DNA of 64,000 bases. Source: Marchantia polymorpha subsp. ruderalis. Taxonomy: Eukaryota > Streptophyta > Marchantiopsida > Marchantiales > Marchantiaceae. The stretch lies in contig AP031356.1 in the NCBI GenBank assembly GCA_037833965.1, positions 1,634,501 through 1,698,500 on the forward strand, written 5' to 3'. The translations under genes were made by a program, and so were the position numbers. This document shows, piece by piece, positions 59,701 to 64,000 of the stretch (position 1 is the stretch's first letter; each line of letters begins with the position of its first letter). A model generated the notes under the pieces. It saw only the letters and a list, made by a program, of their open reading frames with translations, was not told where the DNA came from and made no database searches.

Positions 59701-62700
59701 GAACAGGCGGCTCAGCTCCATATGCTTGTCGGATGGACCCAGCTAGTGGAGGTACTTGAACTACCCAGTTTGTTGGACAGTAGTGCTTTTGACAGTATTT
59801 TCGTGACTGTCAGGTTTCGTTGCTGAATCTAACCTGACAATTTGTCAACGCAGGTAGCTATTTCCAGGAGGTTTGAGTTCTTGAGCAGTCGATCTCAAAT
59901 TCTATTTGAGTAAGTTCGTTGTTTGCACATGAAAGATCATAATCTGCTATGCTGACTGCAAGCTGAAGATGAAACAGTTTCCGTGCTGGCAGCTTTTGTT
60001 CAAGTCTTGATTCATAAGGAAATGCTTATCGCTGTCACGGTCCTCATTTTATCTGCTGGTGGAGTCAATGCTAATCTACTTTCTCACTTTTTTCTTCTCA
60101 GGATATTGGACGCTTGTGTGACTGCTACTCTATCAACAGATTGCTCTCTTAAAATGGCTTTCTCTTTGTCCCAGGTTTTTTTCTGTATCCTTTCTTGTCT
60201 TCAATTTATCTGCGTAGCAGTATCTGTTCTCCGTTGGTTGTCTTGGTTTGAATGAGTGAACATCTCTCAACATCATGAAGGTTTTGCAAGTTGTCCTGAA
60301 AGGTAGACCGCTCTTGGCTTCTTATGAGCTGTCCATGGACTCTTTTATCTGTAAAAAGACTTCCTCAATAAATTTGAAATATGCATGCCTGTTTTTTGGG
60401 ATATAGGTCTCTTATATAGAGACCCTTAGGTCGAGATGAGATTGAAAACTTATGTTGAAGGAAATAAAATCATAATTGGCATGACATACCTCTTGGCTAA
60501 ATTGCACGCACAAGTTGCTGAGAGGAACAATGATTGTACTCCTCTCATATTCAGGTGGTGATGACCACAATGGCGAAACTACAAGAGCAGAGTATGGTGT
60601 CACCAGGTGAAGGAGAGAGTACGGATGATGTGACATATTTGGATTTATTGTCGACAGTGCGGTTGTCAAATAGTGCTTGCCACACTATCTTGTCCAAGCT
60701 TGTCGCATCAATACTTCGTCCTGAATCCTCTGAGTACTTACGTCGCCGGTACTGCTCTTGAACCTAAATGTTTTAGCTTCACTGGTTTCGTAAGAACCAG
60801 AAAATCATTGTTTCTCTTCATTATGAGGTGTTTTACCAGCCCTTTGCAATCTTGTTCTATGAAAACGAAATTTTGGACTGGCTGAACGACTTGCCTTTCG
60901 CAACATGTTGATTTCTACTTCCCAACCTTTGCAGACAATATGCGACCCTACTCAGCTATTTGCACTACTGCCAAGGAATGGTGAATCGTGACCTGCCTTT
61001 GTCAGTGATGCGAACCCTCTTGTTGGAAGACAGAGATGGTGAAGAGGATGTCGAGATTGAGAAGGTAAATTTGTGATCAAGTTTGCCGCAGACACATGCT
61101 TGATGTTGATTATGGTGCTTGACGTGGCTATCTACATATATTTATGTGGACCGAATTTCATTGAGTTTTTTGAATTCTATGCACAGCTTGACAGAGACCA
61201 GTCAGAACTTGCCCACATCAACTTCACAATTCTCAAGAGGGAAGCCACAGCGCTAATGGATCTGGTATGTTCCATCAGGGATTGTATGTATTTTCGAAGT
61301 TTCGAGTTGCCTTATGGGAGCATACTGTCCTTTATGTTCAAGTGGCTGAGTTGTTGCCCTGTTCCAAAAAATATGCACTTCTTATATTCTTGTGTCATAG
61401 GTCGTGATGGATGCCACACATGGGAGTGAAGTTGGAAAAGCAATGGCCTACTATGTTCTTGATGCTCTGCTCGGTTTGGACCATCAACAAGTATTTTTGG
61501 GTCAGCTACAAAGTAGAGGACTACTTCAGTCGTGTTTGACTGATATCAGCACCAACTCTTATCAGGTTTGGAATTTTAGAAAAATCAGATCACTTATTTG
61601 TTCTCAGTTGCAACAGTGTCTCAACAACGAATTGTCACTATTTCGGAGGGAAAGTTTCATCTCAAACCTCATCACTGTTTTCTTCTGGAACTTTGTCCTT
61701 CGTGTTTAATCATCCTGGTCGAACATTTCTGCTGAAACAGTGTTCAATTGATGCACGAAACATCTCAGTCGTACATGCTCAGAACTCCCCCTCCAAGTTT
61801 ACATGGGATGGACAATGAAAGAACCGTTTAAACCAGCCGTATATACTGTATGTTGATAGATCTTTTAAAATAATGAATGTGATGTTTTGTTTCCTTCTTC
61901 TGTCGACGTCTCTGAACGTTTTGTGGGATCTTTAGTCAAGGTCGTGACCACGTAATGCTGATCTAAGCACTCACTTTTGCAGGCTGTTCTACTTCCATCA
62001 TTAGAATCCGTAAGACGGCTTTACACTCTAGAATCTGAAATGGCCTTACTGCTGAGAGTTGGTTATCACAGCAAAAAAAGAGGGGCTCAAGCTCTTTTTG
62101 CCATGGGAGCGCTTCGCCACCTCTCATCTTGTAGAGCTTTGAATGTTGTTTTTACGGTGAGGATCTTTTTGAATTTCTCTATTCTGGTTGGAAACAATCC
62201 TTTCGATGTTTAAAGCTTTGTTGAAATGCGACGATTTCGGTTGAGTGTACGGATGCTGAATAGACATCTTATCGGAATCCGTACAATATATCCGTAATTA
62301 TATGTTGGATATCGGGGATCATACAAGAAGTAAATAAAATGATCAGGTCTTTCATACTATGAATCTTGTCCAGGATTGAATGTTTTTCCAACTTTTTGAG
62401 ATGCGTTTTGATCATGTGCCTTAAATACCGTGCAGGAGGATGCTATGTCCGAGAAGTTGATGAAAATAGAGATGGGATTGCCATCATTGCATGATCGTCA
62501 ACATCAGATAATATCCCCAATTCTTCGTCTGGTTCTCTGCTTCACAGCTTTGGTGGATTCTTCCGCATCTGTTGAGAAGGTGTGCACTAGTTCATATCAG
62601 CAAAGTGTATACGGTCTGATCTGTATCGTTCTTTGTGCAACGACAAATCTCGAGTTCTACCATTTTCTTACTCAAGATTTTCGAGAAGTAAGAAATTTAT

Positions 62701-63978
62701 GATACTTACATATTGCCAAGAAACGTAAAAAAAATGATATTTTGTATTCCATTCAGTAGAAGATCATCGTTGTCTTACTTTTCTGTCTGCCTGGGTGTGA
62801 AACAGGGTCAGGATGAGGTTGTGCAAGAAATTCTCAAATTTGTTAAAGAGCATCATAGTCTCATCTTTCATATATTGGGAAACGAACCACGAGCGGCCCA
62901 ACTCTCTGATTTGGAAGAAATACAGCTCGTCACTGCTATCTTGAGCAAGGTGAGAACATTGGACTCATTTGCTTTTCCGAAAGTTGCAGTAATAAGTCCT
63001 TATGTTGTGTTATTCTTAATCTCTTCGTTACCTCTCTTGTTCTATCTGAAAATCCAAAGTTCAGTTTTTTAGTGTATCTTTATCTCCATATCAGATATCT
63101 GCCTTAAGGTTGTGTCAAAATTGTCATTCTCCTTCTTACTACGTTCTGAGACGAACACTTCCTGGCTGTGTCGACATTGAATGTAGGGCTGATTAGTTTT
63201 CATTTGTTTCTGATCTTGTAATAGGTCTGGCCCTGCGAGGACGCCCTGGATCCCGCTTACACACCAGCATTGTTCAGCATTTCACAAGAGTATTTCTGTC
63301 AAGATTCAGACTCACGAAACAGATTTGTGCAGCATATTCTTGAATCTCAAAGAAATCCCGAGCTATCTCCGGCAGAGCGAGAGGTAGGGATCGATGGCAG
63401 AGCTTTGCCTTTTTTATTAGTACATGTAATAGACTGTTCGGTGCTCTAAATCATTCGCGTTTCATCGTTTTTTTCTTGATCAGCTTTGCATGGTTTTATT
63501 CATGTGAGAGTTATGAGTACTTTGCTTTGTTTTGTTTTGCTGTGAGAGTTTCCTGCGCTATTCGACTGGAATTTTTGGTCCAAGTGCTTCACACTGATGA
63601 CAGGTGTCATCGCGGCAGATAATGCGCCATTGGTCCTGGTGCATTAGTTAAGAATTGTAGAGAAAAGGCGACAATGCGACAAAAAGCATTGTAGTCTTTG
63701 TTTTTATCCAATTCACAAAGCCATACTGAATAAACGGAAAGGACTGTTATGGGTTTTTCACTCTACAAATATACTGATTGTGAGCAGTCTTTTCTGCGTT
63801 TGTTCAAGACGTTACTAAATATTCAGGTAATTACAGTTTGTTAATGTTACAATCTACGTTTTTGCAGAGTGTTCGAAAAATGGAGCTATTGGTAGCAAGA
63901 GTGAGGTGCAATTTGATATCATTCGTCTATACTCTGGTAACCAGGAGGGGACTTCAGCTTTCCTTCTCACATCCGAAG
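47764..63978 (+). CDS. NUP205: Nuclear pore complex protein NUP205 (3' end outside the window)
   Basis: NUP205 is a large alpha-solenoid scaffold of the nuclear-pore inner ring. Forty exons join in frame (1707 codons): 47764-47901, 48979-49074, 49464-49538, 49627-49731, 49919-50029, 50404-50563, 50697-50782, 51094-51216, 51323-51517, 51905-51994, 52252-52413, 52700-52816, 53064-53270, 53594-53695, 54101-54247, 54362-54492, 55017-55136, 55372-55501, 55804-56001, 56119-56237, 56536-56686, 56978-57090, 57381-57462, 57697-57783, 58079-58156, 58460-58651, 58939-59031, 59269-59382, 59581-59751, 59854-59909, 60102-60174, 60555-60748, 60935-61064, 61187-61264, 61401-61565, 61983-62156, 62436-62579, 62806-62949, 63225-63383, 63868-63978. 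Matches to plant NUP205 (from memory) include DFHLNEVDCVSLLV, FELNEVEARQEEYPST, WFPDIEPLFKLL, LIEDYAACLEAR, RGDRLIDL, NLEEQAAQLHMLVGW, DCSLKMAF and RPESSEYLRRRQYA. Arabidopsis NUP205 is about 1840 residues, so roughly 130-190 remain to the right. Intact. Confidence 0.96.
58297..58391. repeat. Two perfect 12-bp hairpins back to back in a NUP205 intron
   Basis: GTTGTACACATA (58297-58308) pairs exactly with 58326-58337. The next stem CATATGTCAAAC (58337-58348) pairs exactly with 58380-58391, sharing one base. The direct repeat ACCAAAGTTCCTC occurs inside the second loop and again about 50 bases on (near 58409). It lies between exons 25 and 26. Confidence 0.9.
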
Positions 63979-64000
63979 GTAATGATAATTGAAATATTCA

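Noticed and set aside
1..64000. Prokaryotic-type systems such as CRISPR arrays or operons
   Set aside because: Tandem repeats here lack regular unique spacers, and all supported genes have spliceosomal introns.

Overview
This is a nuclear segment of a land-plant genome. The evidence is plant-type split genes with GT-AG introns, a chloroplast-targeted gene copy (cpFtsY), an AWPM-19 gene (a plant-only family), and decayed Ty1/copia, Ty3/gypsy and hAT elements in AT-rich DNA. Overall style (AT-rich intergenic DNA, many short introns, old LTR elements) would fit a bryophyte such as a moss, but the sequence alone does not prove the lineage.

Layout. 1-7.1 kb: a copia-like LTR and a stop-riddled gypsy gag-protease-RT remnant, then a three-copy tandem repeat. 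8.36-11.1 kb (minus): an intact five-exon gene for Mediator subunit 7. 11.8-18.5 kb: AT-rich DNA with a tandem duplication, a 528-bp hAT-type MITE with an 8-bp target duplication, and an internally deleted copia remnant. 18.5-31.5 kb: one copia element, with 250-bp LTRs, a tRNA-Met-type PBS, a polypurine tract and matching TTAAA target duplications. Its reverse transcriptase is split by about 6.8 kb of foreign DNA. That DNA holds a decayed hAT transposase (minus), a frameshifted intronless copy of the chloroplast SRP receptor cpFtsY, and an intronless fragment of a long coiled-coil protein resembling TNO1. 31.5-36.4 kb: no secure gene; GC-richer islands and a possible Elongin-A-like remnant. 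36.6-38.0 kb (minus): an intact four-exon AWPM-19-like membrane protein gene. 38-45.3 kb: no recognisable gene, very AT-rich from 42.2 to 44.9 kb. 45.3-45.8 kb: a two-exon gene for a small protein of unknown function. 47.76 kb to the right edge: 40 exons of NUP205, the inner-ring nuclear-pore scaffold; the last part lies outside the window.

The four intact genes are unrelated housekeeping or plant-specific genes and do not form a pathway or cluster. The unusual part is the nested copia and its insert with gene fragments. All exon boundaries were derived by hand from reading frame, GT/AG borders and remembered family sequences; no database search was run.
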